Assembly (NCBI GenBank): GCA_038235165.1 | Contig: JBBSUG010000028.1 | Span: forward strand, 1-64,000 | Direction: 5' to 3' | Source: GCA-002050365 sp038235165 | Lineage (GTDB): Bacteria; Acidobacteriota; Blastocatellia; Pyrinomonadales; Pyrinomonadaceae | Length of the DNA stretch: 64,000 bases | Part shown: piece by piece, positions 36,973 to 44,027 of the stretch | Layout of the letters: every line of letters begins with the position of its first letter | Position numbering within the stretch: the first letter of the stretch is position 1 | Notes under the pieces: generated by a model | Databases searched by the model: none | Told to the model about the DNA's origin: nothing | Seen by the model: only the letters and a program-made list of their open reading frames with translations | Position numbers and translations under genes: made by a program

Positions 36973-37842
36973 ATGTCAAAAATAGTTAAATGCGGTCTGA
37001 TTCAAGCGCACAATGTCGCGCCGACGGATGCGCCGATTGAGGAAATCAAAAAGGCGAACATTGAAAATCAGATGAAAATGGTCGAAGATGCGGCGCGGCA
37101 AGGTGTGCAGATGCTTTGTTTTCAAGAGATTTTTACCACACCGTATTTTTGCGCCGAACAGCAGACGCGGTGGTATGAAGCGGTTGAAAAAGCTCCCGAT
37201 GGCAAAACCGTTCAAATGATGCAAAGCGTTGCGAAAGAACACGGGATGGTTTTGATCGTGCCGATTTATGAAGAGGAAATTTCCGGCATTTATTACAATA
37301 CGGCGGCGGTGATTGATGCGGACGGGAAATATTTGGGGAAATATCGCAAGACGCATATTCCGCACGTCGCACCCGGATTTTGGGAGAAATTTTATTTTCG
37401 CCCCGGCAATTTGGGTTATCCGTGTTTCGATACGGCGTTTGCCAGAATCGGCGTTTATATTTGCTACGACCGCCATTTTCCCGAAGGTGCGCGGTGTTTG
37501 GGTTTGAACGGCGCGGAGATTATTTTTAATCCTTCGGCGACGGTGGCAGGATTATCGGAATATCTTTGGAAACTCGAACAACCGGCGCACGCCGTGGCGA
37601 ACGGTTATTTTGTCGGCGCGATCAATCGAGTTGGCACGGAAGCCCCTTGGAACATCGGTGAATTTTACGGACAGAGTTATTTTTGCGACCCTCGCGGTCA
37701 AATCATTGCCGAGGCTTCGCGTGATAAAGACGAATTAGTCGTCGCGGACTTGGATTTTGATATGATCCGCGAAGTCCGAAACACTTGGCAGTTTTTTAGA
37801 GATAGAAGACCTGATGCTTATGGGCAGATTGTGGCTGATTAA
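36973..37842 (+). CDS. Carbon-nitrogen hydrolase, beta-ureidopropionase-like
   Basis: The nitrilase-superfamily triad is clear: E52 (F-Q-E-I-F), K126 (Y-R-K-T-H-I-P) and C164 (I-C-Y-D-R-H-F-P-E). The sequence around the triad, G-F-W-E-K-F-Y-F-R-P-G, resembles N-carbamoyl-beta-alanine and N-carbamoylputrescine amidases. Given mmsA and preT nearby, beta-ureidopropionase (the last hydrolysis in reductive pyrimidine breakdown) is the better guess. A GGAG site lies upstream of the ATG. The length (289) is normal. Confidence 0.88.
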   Translation: MSKIVKCGLIQAHNVAPTDAPIEEIKKANIENQMKMVEDAARQGVQMLCFQEIFTTPYFCAEQQTRWYEAVEKAPDGKTVQMMQSVAKEHGMVLIVPIYEEEISGIYYNTAAVIDADGKYLGKYRKTHIPHVAPGFWEKFYFRPGNLGYPCFDTAFARIGVYICYDRHFPEGARCLGLNGAEIIFNPSATVAGLSEYLWKLEQPAHAVANGYFVGAINRVGTEAPWNIGEFYGQSYFCDPRGQIIAEASRDKDELVVADLDFDMIREVRNTWQFFRDRRPDAYGQIVAD

Positions 37843-37881
37843 AGAAAGTTACACCGCAGATTAACGCGGATGTTTTTTGAT

Positions 37882-38121
37882 ATGAAACACGAATTGTGGA
37901 AAGAAGAAAATGGTTATACTTTTTGTTTAGCCGGTTCATTAGGCGAAGGTGCGAGGGCTTCGATAGATTCTAACGCGGAACTGATTTGGACGGTTGAAGC
38001 AGATAGTCATTTTGAAGCAATGACGAAATATTATTAATTTATGGATTGGGGTAAATACAAGACAGATTTTGAAGAAGATAAAAACTCTTATTCGGACGAA
38101 TGGGTAAAAACTCAAAAATAA
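37882..38121 (+). pseudogene. Small protein gene interrupted by in-frame TAA
   Basis: The frame M-K-H-E-L-W-K ... A-M-T-K-Y-Y runs to TAA at 38035-38037. It then continues in the same frame with F-M-D-W-G-K-Y-K-T-D-F-E-E-D to TAA at 38119-38121. The joined product (79 residues) reads as one small acidic protein, and GAA to TAA would explain the break. Translation may also give only the first 51 residues. I do not know its function. Confidence 0.5.
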
Positions 38122-38166
38122 ATTCTTAATCCGTGCCATCCGCGTAAATCCGCGGCTAAATAAAAA

Positions 38167-38448
38167 ATGCAATTTGAATGGAATCCAGAAAAAGCCGCCG
38201 CGAATCTGAAAAAACACGGAGTTAGTTTTGAAGAAGCTAAGACGGTTTTCGGCGATTTCTTAGCACGGGTTTTTGAAGATAAAGAACATTCGTTTGAAGA
38301 AAAACGAAACGGTATTATCGGACATTCTGCGAAAAACCGTCTTTTGATAATCAGTTACACGGAAAGAGCCAATGATACAATCAGAATTATCAGCGCACGA
38401 GAAACAACGCCGCGAGAAAGGAGGAAATACGAAAATGAAAATGGATGA
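38167..38448 (+). CDS. brnT: BrnT-family ribonuclease toxin
   Basis: The 93-residue product has the BrnT pattern F-E-W-N-P-E-K-A ... K-H-G-V-S-F-E-E-A near the N terminus, and I-I-S-A-R-E-T-T-P-R-E-R-R-K-Y near the C terminus. BrnT is a type II toxin with a RelE-like RNase fold. The antitoxin gene overlaps the 3' end by 14 nt, the usual toxin-first order of this family. Confidence 0.93.
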   Translation: MQFEWNPEKAAANLKKHGVSFEEAKTVFGDFLARVFEDKEHSFEEKRNGIIGHSAKNRLLIISYTERANDTIRIISARETTPRERRKYENENG

Positions 38449-38656
38449 AAATGATGAACTTTTGCCCGAATACGAATTGGATTATAAACAATCCAAGCCG
38501 AACCGTTTTGCCGAAAAATATCAGCAAATGCAGAGAACGATTGTGTTGGATTCCGATGTTGCGGAAAATTTTCCGAGTGCCGAATCAGTCAATGAAGCAT
38601 TGAGATTTTTGGTTCGCGTTACGAAGGAAAATCAAGAATCTTTGCAACATAAATAA
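38435..38656 (+). CDS. BrnT-associated antitoxin (BrnA-like)
   Basis: About 73 residues with an acidic N terminus (D-E-N-D-E-L-L-P-E-Y), then a short segment, Q-R-T-I-V-L-D-S-D-V-A-E-N-F-P, typical of ribbon-helix-helix or BrnA-type DNA-binding antitoxins. The ATG at 38435 follows AGGAGG within the end of brnT. It should bind BrnT and repress the operon. The stop overlaps the start of ridA by one base. Confidence 0.75.
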   Translation: MKMDENDELLPEYELDYKQSKPNRFAEKYQQMQRTIVLDSDVAENFPSAESVNEALRFLVRVTKENQESLQHK

Positions 38657-39042
38657 TGAAAGAAAGGCAAAAATATGCGTCCGGCGCAAAATGGGAATCA
38701 ATCGTCGGCTATTCGCGGGCGGTTCGTGTCGGCGATCGGATTTATGTGACAGGCACGACGGCGACTGATGAGAACGGCGAAATTGTCGGGGTTGGCGATG
38801 CTTATTTGCAGACGGTTCAGGTGATAAAAAATATCGAACGCGCATTGAAAGCGTTGGGCGCGACGCTTGAAAATGTGGTCAGAACACGGATGTTTGTAAC
38901 CGACATTTCGCGCTGGGAAGAATACGGCAAAGCGCACGGCGAATTTTTCGGCAGTATTTTGCCTGCGACGACGATAGTTGAAGTTTCAAAATTGATTGAT
39001 GCGGAAATGCTAATCGAGATTGAAGTTGATGCGGAGTTTTGA
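38656..39042 (+). CDS. RidA-family deaminase
   Basis: This 128-residue protein has the YjgF/RidA pattern: V-R-V-G-D-R-I-Y-V-T-G-T-T near the start, the catalytic Arg in V-V-R-T-R-M-F-V-T-D, and a C-terminal L-I-E-I-E-V-D-A. RidA enzymes hydrolyse reactive enamines and imines; RutC, a homologue, acts in uracil breakdown. The gene is in the toxin-antitoxin islet but may belong functionally to the flanking pyrimidine genes. Confidence 0.9.
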   Translation: MKERQKYASGAKWESIVGYSRAVRVGDRIYVTGTTATDENGEIVGVGDAYLQTVQVIKNIERALKALGATLENVVRTRMFVTDISRWEEYGKAHGEFFGSILPATTIVEVSKLIDAEMLIEIEVDAEF

Positions 39043-39049
39043 AAATTAA

Positions 39050-39634
39050 GTGAATGAAAACCCGAATATTGTTATTGCAGGTTGCAATGGCGCGGGGAAA
39101 TCAACGATTGCGCCACATCTTTTGCGTGATGCGTTCGGGTTGAAGGATTTTGTCAACGCCGATACGATTGCACAGGGTTTATCAGCATTTTCGCCCGAAT
39201 CGGTTTCGTTTGAAGCCGGAAGATTGATGTTGCAAAGACTGCGTGATTTGGCGGAACAGCATAGAAGTTTTTCGTTTGAAACGATTTTGGCAACTCGTTT
39301 TTATAAACATTGGATTAGCGGTTTGAAGCGAAAAAATTTTGAGTTTCACCTAGTTTTTCTGTGGTTGGAAAGTCCCGAACTTGCTTGTGAGCGTGTGCAA
39401 ACTCGCGTCAGTCAAGGCGGACATAATATTCCGAAAGACGTGATTTACCGTAGATATTTCAAAGGCTTACAGAATTTTTTCAAACTTTATCAACCGATTG
39501 CGGACAGTTGGGCATTTTACGACAACAGCAAATTTGGAAGTCCCGAAATTATTGCCGAAGGCGGTCAAACAGCGGAAACAATTTTTAATCAAGAAATCTG
39601 GAGAGAAATATGCAAACTAGCGGAATTAAAATAG
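39050..39634 (+). CDS. Zeta-toxin-like P-loop kinase
   Basis: The N terminus has a Walker A loop (G-C-N-G-A-G-K-S-T, about residues 11-19) followed by F-V-N-A-D-T-I-A-Q-G-L and S-F-E-T-I-L-A-T, matching the zeta/UDP-N-acetylglucosamine kinase-like family common in bacterial chromosomes. The start is GTG. A 52-residue frame overlaps its 3' end by 25 nt. It may be a toxin that phosphorylates a nucleotide sugar or another small molecule; toxicity is not shown. Confidence 0.8.
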   Translation: MNENPNIVIAGCNGAGKSTIAPHLLRDAFGLKDFVNADTIAQGLSAFSPESVSFEAGRLMLQRLRDLAEQHRSFSFETILATRFYKHWISGLKRKNFEFHLVFLWLESPELACERVQTRVSQGGHNIPKDVIYRRYFKGLQNFFKLYQPIADSWAFYDNSKFGSPEIIAEGGQTAETIFNQEIWREICKLAELK

Positions 39635-39768
39635 ATTTGAATTCAAAAAAATTACTGCTGGAAAATAGCGAAAAGATTCAAAAAGTAATTAAGTTCGCCG
39701 TCAAAAAAGCAGTTTCGCAAAAGGAAACAGAAATCAAACCGAAAAAATCGCAAAAACCTACCAAATAA
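39610..39768 (+). CDS. Small basic protein overlapping zeta-like gene, 52 aa
   Basis: An ATG in GAGAAATATG lies inside the zeta-like gene and opens a lysine-rich frame (K-L-L-L-E-N-S-E-K-I-Q-K-V-I-K-F-A-V-K-K) to TAA at 39766-39768. The overlap suggests translational coupling, and the helix followed by a basic tail would suit an antitoxin. It is not of the known epsilon family. It ends 5 nt before preT. Confidence 0.5.
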   Translation: MQTSGIKIDLNSKKLLLENSEKIQKVIKFAVKKAVSQKETEIKPKKSQKPTK

Positions 39769-39773
39769 AAATT

Positions 39774-41177
39774 ATGGCTAAACTTGAACACGAACAAATC
39801 GAACGTAATTTCGCGGAAATCCATCCGCCGTTAAATCAAGCCGAAGCGGTTTTTGAGGCGAATCGGTGTCTTTATTGCTACGATGCGCCGTGTATGCACG
39901 CTTGTCCGACGCATATTGATGTGCCGTCGTTTATTAAGAAAATAGCCAGCGGAAATCTGCACGGTTCGGCACGGGTGATTTTTGATGCGAATCCGATTGG
40001 CGCGAGCTGTGCGCGGGTTTGTCCGGTTGATGTTTTGTGCGAAGGCGCGTGTGTCGAGAAAACTTTAATGGATTCACCGATTCAAATTGGTCGCCTTCAA
40101 CGATATGCGACTGATTATGCGTTTGAAAGCGGGCGGCAGATTTTTCAAAAAGGTGAATCAAATGGCAAATCTGTCGGTGTGATCGGTTCGGGTCCGGCGG
40201 GTTTGAGTTGTGCAACGTATTTGGCGCGGCTTGGTTATGACGTAACTGTTTATGAACGCAAGGTTTTGGCGGGCGGTTTGGATACTTACGGAATGGCGGA
40301 ATATAAAATGTCGCAGAAAGATTCGCTTGAGGAAGTTGCGGCAGTTCGTAATCTTGGCGTGGAATTTCGGTTGAATACGGAAATAATTTCAAATTTCAAA
40401 TCTCAAATTTCAGATCGGAAACTTAAAAAATTTGATGGTGAAAAGAGCGCGGAAAGATTTGTTTACATTGAAGATTTGCAGGCGAATCACGATGCAATTT
40501 TTGTCGGTGTCGGTTTGGGCGCGACGAATGATTTGAATATCGAAGGCGAAGATTTGGACGGCGTGTTGGACGCTTTGTATTTTATCGAGAAAATCAAAAC
40601 ACGCGATTGGAATTCTGTGCCGATGGGCAAAACCGTCGCCGTGATCGGCGCGGGAAATACGGCGATTGATGCTGTTACGCAAGCCAAACGGCTTGGCGCG
40701 GAAAAGGTTTTGCTCATTTATCGGCGCACGGAAAAAGATATTTCGGCTTACGATTATGAATACGAATTGGCGAAAAAAGACGGCATCGAATTCGTCTGGC
40801 AGACTTCGCCGATTGAGGTTTTAAGCAATGACGGAAAAGTTTCCGGTTTGAAATGTAAAAAGACGGACGGCACGGAATTTGAGATTGCTTGCGATTTGGT
40901 TATCAAGGCAATCGGACAGCAGAAACAAGTCGAATTTTTCAAAAATATCAGCATCGAATTCAACGAAAAAGGTCGCGTTGCAGTCAACGAACTGATGCAA
41001 ACATCAAACCCGAAAATTTTCGCGGGCGGCGATTGCGTCAACGGCGGGGCGGAAGCGGTTGATGCCGCGCAAATGGGCAAATTCGCGGCGCAGGGAGTTC
41101 ATTTTTCGTTGACAGGCGAAACGGTCGAATTCGCGGGCGCAAAAGTTGCACCAATCGAAAAATCATCCGCTCGTTAA
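39774..41177 (+). CDS. preT: PreT-like NAD(P)H-dependent dihydropyrimidine dehydrogenase subunit
   Basis: An N-terminal Fe-S domain has cysteine clusters C-L-Y-C-Y-D-A-P-C-x-x-A-C-P and C-A-R-V-C-P-V-D-V-L-C-E-G-A-C. It is followed by FAD (G-S-G-P-A-G-L-S-C-A) and NAD(P) (G-A-G-N-T-A-I-D) Rossmann loops, as in PreT and the small subunit of glutamate synthase. The F-A-E-I-H-P-P-L-N start and the mmsA/ureidopropionase context favour PreT. The partner PreA and a dihydropyrimidinase are not in this window. The stop overlaps the convergent GNAT gene by 4 nt. Confidence 0.85.
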   Translation: MAKLEHEQIERNFAEIHPPLNQAEAVFEANRCLYCYDAPCMHACPTHIDVPSFIKKIASGNLHGSARVIFDANPIGASCARVCPVDVLCEGACVEKTLMDSPIQIGRLQRYATDYAFESGRQIFQKGESNGKSVGVIGSGPAGLSCATYLARLGYDVTVYERKVLAGGLDTYGMAEYKMSQKDSLEEVAAVRNLGVEFRLNTEIISNFKSQISDRKLKKFDGEKSAERFVYIEDLQANHDAIFVGVGLGATNDLNIEGEDLDGVLDALYFIEKIKTRDWNSVPMGKTVAVIGAGNTAIDAVTQAKRLGAEKVLLIYRRTEKDISAYDYEYELAKKDGIEFVWQTSPIEVLSNDGKVSGLKCKKTDGTEFEIACDLVIKAIGQQKQVEFFKNISIEFNEKGRVAVNELMQTSNPKIFAGGDCVNGGAEAVDAAQMGKFAAQGVHFSLTGETVEFAGAKVAPIEKSSAR

Positions 41178-41740
41178 GTAAATTTTCGGATTGGTGAGTT
41201 GATCCGGCGATTAATCAAACACAGAAAAACAAAAGCATTTTCCGTGGGGTTCGTGTAATAATTTTTTCTTTCAAACTGCATTTTGAATTTATTTTTACGA
41301 TAAAAATTGATCGCGCCCGCATTCGATTTTCTGACTTCGAGCCAGATTTCCGAAATGTTTTTATATTCGAGTTCGCATAAAATTTCGTCGAAAATCATCT
41401 GTCCAATTCCTTTATATTGAAACGACGGGCGGACGGCGATGTTGAGAATTTCCGATGAATTGAACTCGATGGGCAAATCATTTTGATCTTTTGAGCCGAC
41501 GAGAAGCCGCATGAGCGCGAAACCGACAACTTTTCCATCAGGCGACACAGCGATTTTGAAAATCGAATTTTCTCTTTCGAGTTCGCCGAGATATGCGTTT
41601 TTCGACCAAACGCTCAAGCCGCATTCGGTCTGAATGTCCAAAATGTCGTCGGCATATTTTGCGTCGAAAGCGAAAATTTTGATTGTAGCCGAATCATTTT
41701 TTTGCACTGCGCCGATTTTAGGTTTCATTCCGATAAACAT
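41174..41740 (-). CDS. GNAT-family N-acetyltransferase (RimI-like)
   Basis: The acetyl-CoA-binding core is visible as I-A-V-R-P-S-F-Q-Y-K-G-I-G-Q-M-I-F, followed by L-E-V-R-K-S-N-A-G-A-I-N-F-Y-R-K. This resembles RimI, which acetylates the N terminus of ribosomal protein S18 (TsaB/TsaE are not adjacent). The length (188) is somewhat longer than RimI because of an N-terminal segment. The substrate is therefore uncertain. Confidence 0.85.
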   Translation of the reverse strand: MFIGMKPKIGAVQKNDSATIKIFAFDAKYADDILDIQTECGLSVWSKNAYLGELERENSIFKIAVSPDGKVVGFALMRLLVGSKDQNDLPIEFNSSEILNIAVRPSFQYKGIGQMIFDEILCELEYKNISEIWLEVRKSNAGAINFYRKNKFKMQFERKNYYTNPTENAFVFLCLINRRINSPIRKFT

Positions 41741-41834
41741 TTTATCTTAATCGGAAGAACAATTCTCACTTTAGAAAATTTTGTTCAGTAGAAAATTTTT
41801 GATATGTATAGATGTGTCGGTACAATTATAAACG

Positions 41835-41969
41835 GAATTTGGATGGGACAAAGATAAAGCAGAAACTAATTAGCGTAAGCACGGCGTGAGTTTTATTGAA
41901 GCATCTGAGGCTTTTAAAGACCCCGAATGCAATCGAGTTTTTGACGAGTTGATTTCCGTTGATAATTAA
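41835..41969 (+). pseudogene. brnT toxin relic
   Basis: The frame reads E-F-G-W-D-K-D-K-A-E-T-N, TAG at 41871, then R-K-H-G-V-S-F-I-E-A-S-E-A-F-K-D-P-E to TAA at 41967-41969. This matches the first half of BrnT (compare K-H-G-V-S-F-E-E-A in the intact copy at 38167). The C-terminal half is absent. It has diverged enough not to be a recent copy of the intact gene. Confidence 0.82.
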
Positions 41970-42006
41970 ACAGGAGTTTGATGAGAATGAAAATATGCCG
42001 AGTTTC

Positions 42007-42462
42007 TCAAAATTTACGAACCAAAATGACCCCGATGGTGATCAGCGTCACGCCCAAGATTCGCGGCAGGTTGATTTGTTTGACCGGAACGTCGAGCAGT
42101 CCGAAATGGTCTATTATCAATGTGATCAGCATTTGTCCGGCGATGACTAAACTGAAAGTTAAAGCCACGCCCAAGCGCGGCAGAGCCATTACCGTCGAGG
42201 CGACGAAAAACGCGCCCAAAATGCCGCCCGTCCACGCGATGAACGGGGCATTTTTCGCTTCGATTAAAGTTCCGAGCGGCACACCAGTTGCTAAAATATA
42301 GAGCAGCAGTGCGACGGTTCCGACGACGAAGGAAATGAAAGCCGACATAATCGGGCTGCCGATGGAAATAGCCAGTTTATTATTAATCGCGGCTTGCGTC
42401 GGCATCATTATTCCGGCAATGATGGCGAGAATGATGAAAAAATAGTTGTTGGAAAAAGTCAT
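42007..42462 (-). CDS. YdcZ-family (DMT) membrane protein
   Basis: Five hydrophobic helices span this 151-residue protein, with T-Q-A-A-I-N-N-K-L after the first and W-T-G-G-I-L-G-A-F-F in the middle, characteristic of the YdcZ/DUF606 family of the drug/metabolite transporter superfamily. Members of this size usually act as homodimers or in pairs. The substrate is unknown. It lies 61 nt downstream of a deaminase gene on the same strand. Confidence 0.88.
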   Translation of the reverse strand: MTFSNNYFFIILAIIAGIMMPTQAAINNKLAISIGSPIMSAFISFVVGTVALLLYILATGVPLGTLIEAKNAPFIAWTGGILGAFFVASTVMALPRLGVALTFSLVIAGQMLITLIIDHFGLLDVPVKQINLPRILGVTLITIGVILVRKF

Positions 42463-42523
42463 TTTGTGAATCGTTAATCGTTAATCGTTGGTCGCGGTTT
42501 GAGGAGTATGTTTTCACTCGCTG

Positions 42524-43000
42524 TCAATACTTTTGCTTGTCTGATTTGCTTTCCCAATTTTCAAAAACCACCAAACCTTCATCCCGCATCAAATTGACGA
42601 GTTTAATTTGACGGTTTTCAAAATTCTTCTCAATTTCTTCGTAGATAAATTGGTCGTCAAAGCCGACTTTCGCCGCGTCTTCGCGCGTGGCAGCATAAAA
42701 AACCCGCGCCGCACGCGCCCAGTAAATTGCGCCGAGACACATCGGACAGGGTTCGCACGATGTGTAAAGAATGCATTCGTCGAGTTGAAACGACCCCAAT
42801 TTCCGGCACGCATCTCTGATTGCAACTACTTCGGCGTGTGCGGTCGGATCGTTGGTCGAAGTCACTTGATTAAATCCTTCGCCGACAATTTCGCCGTTTT
42901 TAACAATCACCGCGCCGAACGGTCCGCCGGCGTGCTTATCAATTCCGTCCTGCGCCAAACGAATGGCACGGAGCATAAACTGCTCGTCTTCTTTATTCAT
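42524..43000 (-). CDS. Nucleobase/nucleoside deaminase, guanine deaminase-like
   Basis: The zinc site of the cytidine/deoxycytidylate deaminase superfamily is complete: H-A-E-V-V-A and P-C-P-M-C-L-G. The flanking G-G-P-F-G-A-V-I-V and A-I-Y-W-A-R-A-A-R-V-F-Y-A resemble bacterial guanine deaminase (GuaD) more than tRNA adenosine deaminase TadA. The ATG at 43000 gives 158 residues, typical of GuaD; upstream in-frame starts lie in a low-complexity repeat. Confidence 0.85.
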   Translation of the reverse strand: MNKEDEQFMLRAIRLAQDGIDKHAGGPFGAVIVKNGEIVGEGFNQVTSTNDPTAHAEVVAIRDACRKLGSFQLDECILYTSCEPCPMCLGAIYWARAARVFYAATREDAAKVGFDDQFIYEEIEKNFENRQIKLVNLMRDEGLVVFENWESKSDKQKY

Positions 43001-43015
43001 ATTTCTTTGTTGGGT

Positions 43016-43084
43016 TTCAGGTTCAATATTCAAGGTTTCAGGTTTGGTTTTAGCCTCGAACTTTGAATCTTAAACCTTGAACCC
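43016..43084. repeat. Snap-back heptamer repeat
   Basis: Units such as TTTCAGG, TTCAATA and TTCAAGG form the left arm, and ATCTTAAACCTTGAACC-like sequence the partly complementary right arm. It separates two genes on the minus strand. Confidence 0.55.
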
Positions 43085-43088
43085 CCAA

Positions 43089-43943
43089 TCAGTTTTTTGG
43101 TTTTATTTTGATCTCGAAAAGTTTTTTCCAGTTTTTGCCGGTGACGAAAATGCGGTCGTTCGATGCGTCGTAGGCGATGCCGTTGAGCGTGTTTTCATCG
43201 CCGCGTTCAATATCGTCGGGCGAAATTCCGCCGAGGTCAATCCAGCCGAGAAGTTTACCGGAGTTTGGGTCAATGCGGGCGATATAATTCGGTTTGCCGA
43301 GAATACGCGGGTCTTCCGAATGCCAGACGTTCGACCAGATTTCGCCTTTGATGTATTCGAGTTCGTTGATTTGCAGCAGCGGTTTGCCGTCTTCGCGCAG
43401 CACGACGAGATTTTTGACGGTCTGAAAAGTTTCCGGGTCAATGACGCGGATAGTATGGGTGCTGTCGGTCATTAACAGGTGCGTTCCGTCGTTTGTCAAA
43501 CCCCATCCGTCGCCCTGATAATTGAATTCTTTGAGCAGTTTGAATGTTTCTGCATCATAGACAAAGCATTTGCCCTGCTGCCACGTTAATTGATAAATTT
43601 TCCCGTTGAGAACGGTCGCGCCTTCACCGAAACTGTCTTTCGACAGCTTAAACTGCTGAACGATTTTGCCGGTTTCGAGATCAACCTTCCGCAAATCCGA
43701 TTTGGTTTCCTGCCCGGTGCTTTCATACAGAAAGCCGTTGTAAAAAAATAAACCCTCGGTAAAAGCATTCGGGTCGTGCGGGTAAGTTTTAACAATGTCG
43801 TAAGTGTAAATTGGCACCGCCGCATTCGTTTTCGCTGTATTCGCGTTCAGTTTGTTGACGTTTGTGTTCATATTTGAACGCGCCGGTTTATCGCTGCAAG
43901 CCAGCGATAAAGTGACAAAGAGAAATGTAATGTAGAAACGCAT
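43089..43943 (-). CDS. Glutaminyl-peptide cyclotransferase, lipoprotein
   Basis: An N-terminal lipobox (L-S-L-A-C, Cys16) marks an outer- or inner-membrane lipoprotein. The rest matches the bacterial/plant glutamine cyclotransferase beta-propeller: T-Y-P-H-D-P-N-A-F-T-E-G-L, Y-E-S-T-G, Q-L-T-W-Q and L-L-M-T-D-S-T-H. It converts N-terminal glutamine to pyroglutamate on exported proteins. The length (284) is normal. Confidence 0.92.
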   Translation of the reverse strand: MRFYITFLFVTLSLACSDKPARSNMNTNVNKLNANTAKTNAAVPIYTYDIVKTYPHDPNAFTEGLFFYNGFLYESTGQETKSDLRKVDLETGKIVQQFKLSKDSFGEGATVLNGKIYQLTWQQGKCFVYDAETFKLLKEFNYQGDGWGLTNDGTHLLMTDSTHTIRVIDPETFQTVKNLVVLREDGKPLLQINELEYIKGEIWSNVWHSEDPRILGKPNYIARIDPNSGKLLGWIDLGGISPDDIERGDENTLNGIAYDASNDRIFVTGKNWKKLFEIKIKPKN

Positions 43944-43949
43944 AAGTTT

Positions 43950-44027
43950 TTCAATTCCAAATTTCAGAATCCAAATTCCATATTAAGAGTTAGAAATGTA
44001 ACATTATTGATTTGAAATCTGGAATCT
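43950..44027. repeat. Snap-back heptamer repeat
   Basis: AATTCCA/AATTTCA/GAATCCA-type units on the left, with GAAATCTGGAATC-like complement on the right, fill the gap between two genes on the minus strand. The 3' end of the DsbA-like gene runs into it. Confidence 0.5.
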
